From Mesorhizobium sp. YC-39 (GTDB lineage: Bacteria; Pseudomonadota; Alphaproteobacteria; Rhizobiales; Rhizobiaceae), in the NCBI RefSeq assembly GCF_025753795.1, contig NZ_JAOWPS010000001.1, positions 124,001 through 188,000 on the forward strand: a stretch of DNA of 64,000 bases, in the 5' to 3' direction. The number at the start of each line of letters is the position of its first letter. The stretch's first letter is position 1. Made by a program: the position numbers and the translations under genes. The notes beneath the pieces are model-generated. The model was not told the origin of the DNA, did not search any database, and worked only from the letters and a program-made list of their open reading frames with translations. Positions 23,761 through 30,904 of the stretch are shown here, piece by piece.

Positions 23761-26262
23761 ATGGCCAACCTCGAACAGTATAATTCCAAGCGCGATTTCA
23801 AGAAGACCACCGAACCGGCGGGCAGGGTCTCACGGGTCGGGAAAAAAGCCGGCGGCATCTTCGTCATCCAAAAACATGCCGCCACAAGGCTGCACTATGA
23901 CCTTCGCCTCGAGCACGACGGCGTGCTGTGGAGCTGGGCGGTGACGCGCGGCCCGAGCCTTGATCCGCATGAAAAGCGGCTGGCCGTGCATGTCGAGGAT
24001 CATCCGATCGACTATGCGCCTTTTGAAGGCACCATTCCCAAGGGCGAATATGGCGGCGGCACCGTCATCGTCTGGGACGAGGGCACCTGGGCGCCGGAGA
24101 GCGACCCGGCCAAGGCAATGAACAAGGGCCATATCAGCTTCGAGCTGAAAGGCCACAAACTGCATGGCTTCTGGCATCTGGTGCGGCTGAAGCCGCGCTC
24201 CGGCGAAAAGCGCGACAACTGGCTGCTGATCAAGTCCAGCGATGCCGCGGCACGCCCCGGCGAGGATATCCTTGAAGAGGCGCCGCAATCGGTAAGGTCG
24301 GGCTTGACGATCGAAGAGGTCGCGGAGGGCAAGACCGCCGACGGCAAGAAGCCGAAGGTCTGGCATTCCAACAAGCCGGCGGCCGGCAAAAAGGCCAAGG
24401 CAGCGAAGCGGCTCACCTTCATCGAGCCATGCCTCGCAACGCTGGAGAGGGATGCCCCCGCTGGTGAGGAATGGCTGCACGAGGTGAAGTTCGACGGCTA
24501 TCGCATGCAGGCGCAGCTTGCCGGCACCGAGGTGCGGCTCTTGACCCGCACCGGTCTCGACTGGACCGAGAAATTCGGCGGCGAGATCGTCGCTGAACTC
24601 GGGCGACTGAAATGCTCGGACGCCATCATCGACGGCGAGATCGTCGTGCTCGCCGACAGCGGGGTTTCTTCCTTCGCGCTGCTCCAGGCGGATCTGTCGG
24701 CGCGCCGCACCAACCGCTTTCTCTACTACGTCTTCGACTTGATGCGGCTCGACGGTGAGGATCTGCGCGCCGAGCCGCTGGTCGAGCGCAAGCGGGCCTT
24801 GCAGGAATTGCTCGGCAAGCAGGCGGACAATGCGGCGGTGCGCTTCAGCGATCATTTCGCCGAACCCGGCAAGGTGATGCTGCAGCATGCCTGCCGCATG
24901 GGGCTGGAAGGCATCGTCTCCAAGCGCGCCGACGCGCCCTATCGCAGCGGCCGTGGCCTCACCTGGGTGAAGTCGAAATGCACCTTGCGCCAGGAATTCA
25001 TCATCGGCGGCTATCTGCCGTCCGAAAAGACAGGACGCGGCCTGCGCTCGCTATTGGTAGGCTATCACGAGCGCGGCAAGCTGCACTATGCCGGCCGCGT
25101 CGGCACTGGCTTTTCGGTCAAAACCGCCGCGGATCTGAAGAAAAAGCTCGATGCGCTGAAGGCGACGGCCTCGCCGTTCGATGCGGCCGTGCCGAAGGGC
25201 AAGGGACTGGTGTGGGTAAAGCCGGAGTTGGTCGGCGAAGTGGAGTTCCGCAGCTGGACCTCCGACCGTATAATACGCCACGCCTCGTTCCAGGGATTGC
25301 GCGAGGACAAGCCGGCGGAGGAAGTCGTGCAGGAAAAGCCGAAAGCATCGACAGACAAGACAGCGGCCAAGGCAAAGCCCGCTGACCCGAAATCCACAGC
25401 GGCGGCGAAAACCGCCGTAAAACTCTCCCACCCGGACAAGCTTTTGTGGCCGGAAGAAAAAATATCGAAGCAGGATCTGCTCGATCACTACGCTCTGGTT
25501 TGGCCGCGCATGCAGCAATTCATTGTCAACCGGCCGCTCAGCCTGGTGCGGGCGCCGGACGGCATTGGCGGCCAGCGCTTCTTCCAGAAGCATGCATCGG
25601 CCGGCATGCATGACAAGATCGCCAGGATGAAGGATCCGACGGACGGCGAGGAAATATTGTTCATCCAAGATTTCGACGGCCTCGCTGCCCTGGTCCAGTA
25701 CGGCGTGGTCGAGATCCACATCTGGGGCTGCACAACAGACGAACTGGAAAAGCCGGACCAGATCGTCTTCGACCTCGATCCCGACGAAGGCGTCGACGTC
25801 AAGGCGGTGCGCGCGGCCGCCCTCGATATCCACGGCCAGCTCGACGAGCTGTCGCTGCCCAATTTCGTCAAGACATCCGGCGGCAAGGGCTATCATGTCG
25901 TCGTGCCGCTGAAACCATCGGCGGATTGGGACGAGGTGAAAACCTTCGCCCATGATTTCGCCCGCGCGCTGGAGCAGGCAGCACCCGACCGCTACACGGC
26001 GACGCTGTCGAAGAAGGCGCGTACCGGAAAAATCTTCGTCGATTATTTGCGCAACGGCCGCGGCTCGACCACGGTCGCGCCCTATTCGTCGCGCGCCAAG
26101 AAGGGTGCAACGGTATCGATGCCGGTGACCTGGCCAGAGATCGAAAAGGGGCTGGCGCCGAACGCCTTCCCGATTGGCGACAAGACGACGCTGAAGCGGC
26201 TGGCTGAGGCGGACCCGTGGAAGGATTTCTTCAAGCAGGGGAAGGTGCTGAAGCGGGGGTAG
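23761..26262 (+). CDS. ligD: DNA ligase D (phosphoesterase-ligase-polymerase)
   Basis: An 833-residue multidomain NHEJ enzyme. Domain order is 3'-phosphoesterase (residues about 25-170; IQKHAATRLHYDLRLEHDG, GTIPKGEYGGG), ATP-dependent ligase (about 215-525; EVKFDGYRMQ with the adenylated Lys243, then GLEGIVSKRADAPYRSGR), then polymerase/primase (about 550-833; KLSHPDKLLWPEEK, VFDLDPDEGVD with the metal Asp pair, KTSGGKGYHV). This PE-Lig-Pol order is the Pseudomonas type, not the mycobacterial one. GAGG lies seven bases before the ATG. It is cotranscribed with ku. Confidence 0.96.
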   Translation: MANLEQYNSKRDFKKTTEPAGRVSRVGKKAGGIFVIQKHAATRLHYDLRLEHDGVLWSWAVTRGPSLDPHEKRLAVHVEDHPIDYAPFEGTIPKGEYGGGTVIVWDEGTWAPESDPAKAMNKGHISFELKGHKLHGFWHLVRLKPRSGEKRDNWLLIKSSDAAARPGEDILEEAPQSVRSGLTIEEVAEGKTADGKKPKVWHSNKPAAGKKAKAAKRLTFIEPCLATLERDAPAGEEWLHEVKFDGYRMQAQLAGTEVRLLTRTGLDWTEKFGGEIVAELGRLKCSDAIIDGEIVVLADSGVSSFALLQADLSARRTNRFLYYVFDLMRLDGEDLRAEPLVERKRALQELLGKQADNAAVRFSDHFAEPGKVMLQHACRMGLEGIVSKRADAPYRSGRGLTWVKSKCTLRQEFIIGGYLPSEKTGRGLRSLLVGYHERGKLHYAGRVGTGFSVKTAADLKKKLDALKATASPFDAAVPKGKGLVWVKPELVGEVEFRSWTSDRIIRHASFQGLREDKPAEEVVQEKPKASTDKTAAKAKPADPKSTAAAKTAVKLSHPDKLLWPEEKISKQDLLDHYALVWPRMQQFIVNRPLSLVRAPDGIGGQRFFQKHASAGMHDKIARMKDPTDGEEILFIQDFDGLAALVQYGVVEIHIWGCTTDELEKPDQIVFDLDPDEGVDVKAVRAAALDIHGQLDELSLPNFVKTSGGKGYHVVVPLKPSADWDEVKTFAHDFARALEQAAPDRYTATLSKKARTGKIFVDYLRNGRGSTTVAPYSSRAKKGATVSMPVTWPEIEKGLAPNAFPIGDKTTLKRLAEADPWKDFFKQGKVLKRG

Positions 26263-26289
26263 CGTGCATGTGCGCAGCGCAGCGATCCA

Positions 26290-26964
26290 TCACGCCAGGA
26301 ACACCTTCTCGAACGCCTGCCTGCCCACCGGCGAAAACACCACCGCGCGGCTGTCCTTCTCGCGCCTTGCCCATTTCTCGGCGAGGATCTTGTCGAGAAT
26401 GGCGGCCCCCAGCGTGCCGGCCAGATGCGAGCGCCGCACGCTCCAGTCGAGGCAGGCGCGACACACCGGCCGCCGCGGCTTGGCCGCCACATCAATGCCG
26501 ATCGCTGCGAAATGTGAAGCGGCCGACGGGCCGAGCCTGATCTCCTTGTTCTCGCGCAAGAGAACCTTTTTGTCGACGAGGCGGTCCAGCATCGCCACCG
26601 CCTGTTCGCCGGCAAGGTGGTCGTAGCAGACCCGCGCCACGCGCATCGCCGCGTCGCGCGGTCCCGGCCGCACGCGCTGCGGTCCGACGGAAGCTGCAAC
26701 GCCGGTGATGGCCTCGATCATGCCGGCCACCTGCGGTCCGGCGAGGCCGTAGTAGCGGTGCCGTCCCTGGCTCGCCAGCGTCAGCAATCCGCCCTCCATC
26801 AGTTTCGACAGATGCGAGCTTGCGGTCGGCAGTGATACGCCGGCCTCAAGCGCCAGTTCGCTCGCCGTCAGCGCCGTGCCACCCATCAGTGCGGAGAGCA
26901 TGTTTGCCCGCGCCGGATCGCCGACCAGGCTGGCGATGCGGGCTATGTCGGGTCCTTCACGCAT
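26290..26964 (-). CDS. ArsR-type winged-helix transcriptional regulator
   Basis: A 224-residue regulator. The N-terminal HTH is clear: IASLVGDPARANMLSALMGG, ALTASELALEAGVSLPTASS, HLSKLMEGGLLTLASQGRHR. The long C-terminal part contains VCRACLDWSVRR, with cysteines that could sense metal or oxidation, but the ELCVCDL motif of arsenic sensors is absent. It is convergent with ligD and divergent from the DUF1127-NIPSNAP-monooxygenase genes, which are its likely targets. Confidence 0.88.
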   Translation of the reverse strand: MREGPDIARIASLVGDPARANMLSALMGGTALTASELALEAGVSLPTASSHLSKLMEGGLLTLASQGRHRYYGLAGPQVAGMIEAITGVAASVGPQRVRPGPRDAAMRVARVCYDHLAGEQAVAMLDRLVDKKVLLRENKEIRLGPSAASHFAAIGIDVAAKPRRPVCRACLDWSVRRSHLAGTLGAAILDKILAEKWARREKDSRAVVFSPVGRQAFEKVFLA

Positions 26965-27032
26965 AGTTCGTTCATCATCGAAGCATTCCTGTCAGATAAC
27001 CATTATTCTCCGGTCAGATCAAGGAGACGACG

Positions 27033-27245
27033 ATGACCGCGAAAACCGCTTCAACCCCTGCCCCTATCGCTTGCCCGCCGTTCCCGTTCCTGCGCCGGCT
27101 GCGCTTGCGGCTCTTGGCGCGCTGGTACGATCGCCATCTGCAGCGCCTCGACCTCGCCGAGATCGACGACCACCTGCTGCGCGACCTTGGCCTGACACGA
27201 GAAGACGTGCGCCGCGAATGCGCGAAGTCCTTCTGGCAGGCATGA
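27033..27245 (+). CDS. DUF1127 domain small protein
   Basis: A 70-residue basic protein ending with the DUF1127 (YjiS-like) motif: RWYDRHLQRLDLAEIDDHLL, then RDLGLTREDVRRECAK. Small DUF1127 proteins are common in alphaproteobacteria and linked to phosphate, carbon and RNA metabolism. AAGGAG lies nine bases before the ATG. It begins 68 bases from the divergent ArsR start and is probably controlled by that regulator. Confidence 0.85.
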   Translation: MTAKTASTPAPIACPPFPFLRRLRLRLLARWYDRHLQRLDLAEIDDHLLRDLGLTREDVRRECAKSFWQA

Positions 27246-27340
27246 TCGGCCAAGGGACTGCCTAGCACGCCGATCCACGGAACGTTTCGACCCTGATCGA
27301 ACTGTCAATGCACACGACACCACTGCCAAAGGAGGCAAAG

Positions 27341-27673
27341 ATGGCCATCACCTGTTTCATCCGCTACGAGATCGACCCGTTCGGCAAGGCAGCGTTCGAG
27401 GAATATGCCCGCAACTGGGGCCAGGCGATCCCGCGCTGCGGCGCCGACCTGATCGGCTATTTCGCGCCGCATGAAGGCTCGGCCACCACGGCCTATGCCG
27501 CCTACAATATCGAAAACCTCGCCGCCTACGAAGCCTATCGCGCGCGCCTTGCCGCCGATCCCGCCGGCAAGGCAAACTATGAATTCGCCCGGCGCGAGAA
27601 ATTCATCCTGAAGGAGGATCGCATGTTCCTGAAATTGGCTTCCGGACCGCATGCTCCCCTGGTGAAAATATGA
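27341..27673 (+). CDS. NIPSNAP family protein
   Basis: A 110-residue dimeric alpha-beta-barrel-like protein: MAITCFIRYEIDPFGKAAFE, YARNWGQAIPRCGADLIGYF, and RREKFILKEDRMFLKLA. The start is the ATG at 27341 with AAAGGAGG six bases before it; the longer frame from 27308 has no site. The biochemical role of the family is unsettled. Its stop overlaps the next gene by four bases (ATGA), so the two are coupled. Confidence 0.85.
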   Translation: MAITCFIRYEIDPFGKAAFEEYARNWGQAIPRCGADLIGYFAPHEGSATTAYAAYNIENLAAYEAYRARLAADPAGKANYEFARREKFILKEDRMFLKLASGPHAPLVKI

Positions 27674-28014
27674 TCGCCGTCATCTTCGAGGTCGAGCCGG
27701 CTGCAGGCAAGCGCGATGCCTATCTCGGCATCGCCGCCGAGCTGCGGCCGCTGCTCGACGGCATCGACGGCTTCATCTCGATCGAGCGCTTCCAGAGTCT
27801 TGTCGATCCGAACAAGATCCTGTCGCTGTCGTTCTGGCGCGACGAGGAGGCGGTGAAAGCCTGGCGCAACACCGAGGAGCACCGGCAGGCGCAAAAGGCT
27901 GGCCGTGGCGGTATCTTTGCCGGCTACCGCTTGCGCATCGCCCATGTCGTGCGCGACTACGGCCTGACCGAACGCGCCGAAGCGCCGGCGGACAGCCGGG
28001 CTCTGCATGGATAG
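27670..28014 (+). CDS. Antibiotic-biosynthesis-monooxygenase-type (ABM) protein
   Basis: A 114-residue ferredoxin-like protein: MIAVIFEVEPAAGKRDAYLG, DGFISIERFQSLVDPNKILS, LSFWRDEEAVKAWRNTEEHR. This is the ABM fold seen in heme-degrading and quinone monooxygenases, but catalytic residues cannot be judged. It is coupled to the NIPSNAP gene by a 4-bp overlap and convergent with mbfA, seven bases away. Confidence 0.87.
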   Translation: MIAVIFEVEPAAGKRDAYLGIAAELRPLLDGIDGFISIERFQSLVDPNKILSLSFWRDEEAVKAWRNTEEHRQAQKAGRGGIFAGYRLRIAHVVRDYGLTERAEAPADSRALHG

Positions 28015-28020
28015 GGTTCG

Positions 28021-29004
28021 CTACGCATTCCCGATCAGCACCCCCGCTGCGAACACCAGCGCGCCGCCCAGCACCACCTGGAAGGCGGCGCGCAGGAACG
28101 GTGTCTGCATGTAGCGGTTCTGCACGAAGGCGATGGTCCACAGTTCGAAGAACACCACCACTGCGGCAACAGCTGTCGCCGTCCAGAAATGCGGGATGAG
28201 ATAGGGCAGCGCGTGGCCCAGCCCACCCAAAGTCGTCATGATGCCGACGGTCAGCCCGCGCTTCACCGGCGAGCCGCGGCCCGACAATTTGCCGTCGTCG
28301 GAAGCGACTTCGGTGAAACCCATGGAGATGCCGGCGCCGATCGAAGCGGCCAGCCCGACCAGAAGCGTCTGCCATGTATCATGCGTGGCAAACGCCGCGG
28401 CAAAGATTGGCGCCAGCGTTGACACCGACCCGTCCATCAGCCCGGCCAGTCCCGGCTGCACATAGGTCAGGATGAACTGGCGCTGCTCGGCGCTCGCCTC
28501 TTCGTCCTTGATCTCGCCCGGTACATGTTTCTGTTCCAGCTGATGCGCCGAGTTCTCATGGCCCTGTTCGGCGGCCGCCAGATCGTCGAGCAGTTTTCTG
28601 GTCGAGACATCGGTGGTGCGTTTGGCCGCCTCGACATAGAACAGATAGGCCTGCCGCTCCATTGCCTCGGCCTGCCGCCGCACGGCTGCGATGCCGAGCG
28701 GCCGGACAAGCCAGTCGGGCTTGCGCTCATAATAGCCCTTCACATGCTCGCGCCGGATCAAGGGGATACGCTCGCCGAAACGCTTGCGGTAGAGCTCGAT
28801 CAGCGCATCGCGATGGCCGTCCTCCTCTTCCGCCATCGCCTCGAACACCTTGGCCGATTGCGGAAAGCTGTCCGCCAGCCCGTCGGCATAGCCACGGTAG
28901 ATGCGCCCGTCATCCTCTTCCGACGAAATGGCGAGCGCCAGGATCTCTTGTTCCGACAGCGATTCAAAAGGACGGCGGCCAAAGCCGAAGACGCGGGAAA
29001 GCAT
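28021..29004 (-). CDS. mbfA: MbfA-type membrane-bound ferritin/iron exporter
   Basis: A 327-residue protein joining an N-terminal ferritin-like (Er/rubrerythrin) domain, with Glu/His clusters in SSEEDDGRIYRGYADGLADS, FEAMAEEEDGHRDALI and AAAEQGHENSAHQLEQKH, to a C-terminal VIT1/CCC1-like membrane part of about five helices (GLAGLMDGSVSTLAPIFAAA, GISMGFTEVASDDGKLSGRG). MbfA exports iron in Bradyrhizobium and Agrobacterium and is controlled by Irr. Here a perfect 29-bp ICE-like palindrome ends 11 bases upstream of the ATG. Confidence 0.9.
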   Translation of the reverse strand: MLSRVFGFGRRPFESLSEQEILALAISSEEDDGRIYRGYADGLADSFPQSAKVFEAMAEEEDGHRDALIELYRKRFGERIPLIRREHVKGYYERKPDWLVRPLGIAAVRRQAEAMERQAYLFYVEAAKRTTDVSTRKLLDDLAAAEQGHENSAHQLEQKHVPGEIKDEEASAEQRQFILTYVQPGLAGLMDGSVSTLAPIFAAAFATHDTWQTLLVGLAASIGAGISMGFTEVASDDGKLSGRGSPVKRGLTVGIMTTLGGLGHALPYLIPHFWTATAVAAVVVFFELWTIAFVQNRYMQTPFLRAAFQVVLGGALVFAAGVLIGNA

Positions 29005-29014
29005 GAGGAATTCA

Positions 29015-29043
29015 CCCTAGTTTAGAATTATTCTAAACTAGGG
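29015..29043. promoter_or_regulatory. ICE-type Irr operator upstream of mbfA
   Basis: A perfect palindrome with 14-base arms, CCCTAGTTTAGAAT and ATTCTAAACTAGGG, around a single T. The inner TTTAGAA/TTCTAAA halves match the iron-control element bound by Irr in rhizobia. It lies where the mbfA promoter or start site should be, so repression of mbfA under low iron is the natural reading. Confidence 0.82.
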
Positions 29044-29182
29044 TTTGCCGCGCCGTGGGTCAATCATGCATCTCGGCTAGAGGGTCAAAATTATTGACAC
29101 CCGAATTCTTTCGCCGGCCCTTCACTATCAGCAAATGTTCACCTATATAGCTGGACCTAAGCCAAGAGAAAGGAAGCCACGG

Positions 29183-29500
29183 ATGCCGGCAAAACAGCAC
29201 CCACAATTCGACCCGAAACCCGTTCTCGACCTAATCGCCAGCATCGAGGCCGACCTGCAGCGCCTGAAAGGCCTGGTCGAGCAGCAGGTCGAGAAATTCG
29301 ATCCCGCCAATCCGCACAACAAGACCCCCGACGGCAAGCTGACCGAGGAGGGTGCTGAATGCTGCTACCGCATGTTCGACGAAGGCAAGTCGCGCTATTC
29401 GGTCGCCCAGCAGATGAAGATCTCCTTCGCCGCCGCCACCCATCGCTTCAACACCTGGCGCAAGCTGGGTGGTGCCAAGCGGCCGACGCTTTTGGGGTGA
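29183..29500 (+). CDS. Hypothetical protein with helix-turn-helix-like C-terminus
   Basis: A 105-residue protein. The first half is helical and charged (LDLIASIEADLQRLKGLVEQ); the second half contains LTEEGAECCYRMFDEGKSRY and SVAQQMKISFAAATHRFNTW, which reads like a resolvase-type HTH. AGGAAG lies seven bases before the ATG at 29183; an earlier ATG at 29135 lacks a site. It is divergent from mbfA, and the ICE palindrome lies 140 bases upstream. I do not know a function; DNA binding is a guess from the pattern. Confidence 0.7.
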   Translation: MPAKQHPQFDPKPVLDLIASIEADLQRLKGLVEQQVEKFDPANPHNKTPDGKLTEEGAECCYRMFDEGKSRYSVAQQMKISFAAATHRFNTWRKLGGAKRPTLLG

Positions 29501-29539
29501 GAAGTTTGGTTCGTCGCTAAAGCCAATCGCCGATCTCAG

Positions 29540-29712
29540 CGCTGCCCCTCATGCCCTGCCGGGCATTTCTCCCCGTGAACGGGGAGAAAGAAGCTGGCCG
29601 CAACGTCGGCACCGCTCCTGCGCCGGCGGCGATTGGCAAAATGGTCGACGAAAGCGCCCTTCTCCCCATTTACGGGGAGAAGATGGCGGCAGCCAGATGA
29701 GGGGCGGCGCTG
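29540..29712. repeat. Composite inverted intergenic repeat, copy 3
   Basis: TTCTCCCCGTGAACGGGGAGAA and TTCTCCCCATTTACGGGGAG hairpins, with outer inverted arms GCTGCCCCTCATGCCCTGCC and GGCAGCCAGATGAGGGGCGG. It occupies most of the 317-base gap between the HTH-like gene and the threonine dehydratase. Confidence 0.8.
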
Positions 29713-29817
29713 TCCGGCGCAAGGACTCCCAAACATTGTAACGGTCACATTTTTTCAGTGGTGCGCGGCCTGGTTTTCCGTTCACCATGGGCCACCACAT
29801 TTCCACAGGATCACTTC

Positions 29818-30801
29818 ATGACCACCGCCACGCTCCCCGGCATCGCCGACATCCGCAGCGCCGCCGCGCGCCTCTCCGGCCTGATCGTCGAAACGCCGCT
29901 GATCGAATCGCCGGAGCTTAACAAGCGCTTTGGCGGCCGCATCCTGTTCAAGCCGGAGACATTGCAGCGCACCGGCTCGTTCAAGTTCCGCGGCGCCTAT
30001 AACAAGCTGTCCTCACTCTCGGCTGAGGAACGCAGCCGCGGTGTCGTCGCCTTCTCCTCCGGCAATCATGCGCAAGGCGTCGCTGCCTCGGCTCAGATGT
30101 TCGGTGTCAAGGCGGTGATCGCCATGCCGGCCGACGCGCCGGCGATGAAAATCGGCAATGTCCGCAAGATGGGAGCGGAGGTGGTCCCATTCGACCGGTT
30201 CCGCGAAGATCGCGCGGCCGTCGTCCGACCCTACGTGGAAAAAGGCATGGTCCTGGTGCCGCCCTATGACGATCCGGCCATCATCGCCGGCCAGGGCACG
30301 ATCGGCCTCGAACTGATGCATCAGGCAAAAGCGCTGGGTGTCAGCCTCGACGCGGTGGTCATCCCCTGCGGCGGCGGCGGCTTGAGCAGCGGCATTTCGA
30401 TCGCCGTCAAGGATGCCTCGCCGGGCACTTCGGTGTGGGCGGTGGAACCCGAGTATTTCGACGACACAAGCCGCTCGCTGGTCAAGGGCGCCAGGGTCGC
30501 GAACGAGCCCGGCCACGCTTCGATCTGCGATGCCCTCCTCGTCGCCGAACCGGGCGCGCTGACCTTCGAGATCAACCGCAGGAATCTCGCCGGCGGCATT
30601 GCCGTCTCCGACGACGCGACGCGGCAGGCCATGCGCGACGCCATGGCCCATCTCAAGCTGGTGGTCGAGCCCGGCGGCTGCGTTGGCCTGGCGGCACTTG
30701 CGTCGGGCAAGATCGAGCTGACAGGCAAATGCGTCGCCGTGGTGCTATCGGGCGGCAATGTCGATTTCGGCGCCTATGCGGAGATCATGGCGGCGGCTTG
30801 A
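29818..30801 (+). CDS. Threonine/serine dehydratase (PLP, no ACT domain)
   Basis: A 327-residue fold-type II PLP enzyme. GSFKFRGAYNKL places the PLP lysine at Lys56; SSGNHAQGVA and PCGGGGLSSG bind substrate and cofactor phosphate. The length and lack of a C-terminal regulatory domain fit a catabolic threonine ammonia-lyase. The last 52 codons exist a second time at 33267-33422, beyond the cyclase gene. The ATG at 29818 has a GGATC box rather than a clear Shine-Dalgarno sequence. The 3' end was probably rebuilt by the inserted segment. Confidence 0.9.
   Translation: MTTATLPGIADIRSAAARLSGLIVETPLIESPELNKRFGGRILFKPETLQRTGSFKFRGAYNKLSSLSAEERSRGVVAFSSGNHAQGVAASAQMFGVKAVIAMPADAPAMKIGNVRKMGAEVVPFDRFREDRAAVVRPYVEKGMVLVPPYDDPAIIAGQGTIGLELMHQAKALGVSLDAVVIPCGGGGLSSGISIAVKDASPGTSVWAVEPEYFDDTSRSLVKGARVANEPGHASICDALLVAEPGALTFEINRRNLAGGIAVSDDATRQAMRDAMAHLKLVVEPGGCVGLAALASGKIELTGKCVAVVLSGGNVDFGAYAEIMAAA
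30640..30795. repeat. 156-bp direct repeat, left copy (3' end of the dehydratase gene)
   Basis: Identical at 153 of 156 positions, by my reading, to 33267-33422 in the same orientation (mismatches at about 30709, 30770 and 30783). The two copies flank the cyclase-containing segment. Confidence 0.9.
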
Positions 30802-30904
30802 GCGGCAGGCGCCTCCGGCATCAAAAGCTTTTGCACACAGGAGCGCTCTGACGCCACGAGTGCGACGACCTAGACTAACATTAGCCGGCAGATCCCGGGT
30901 GGTT

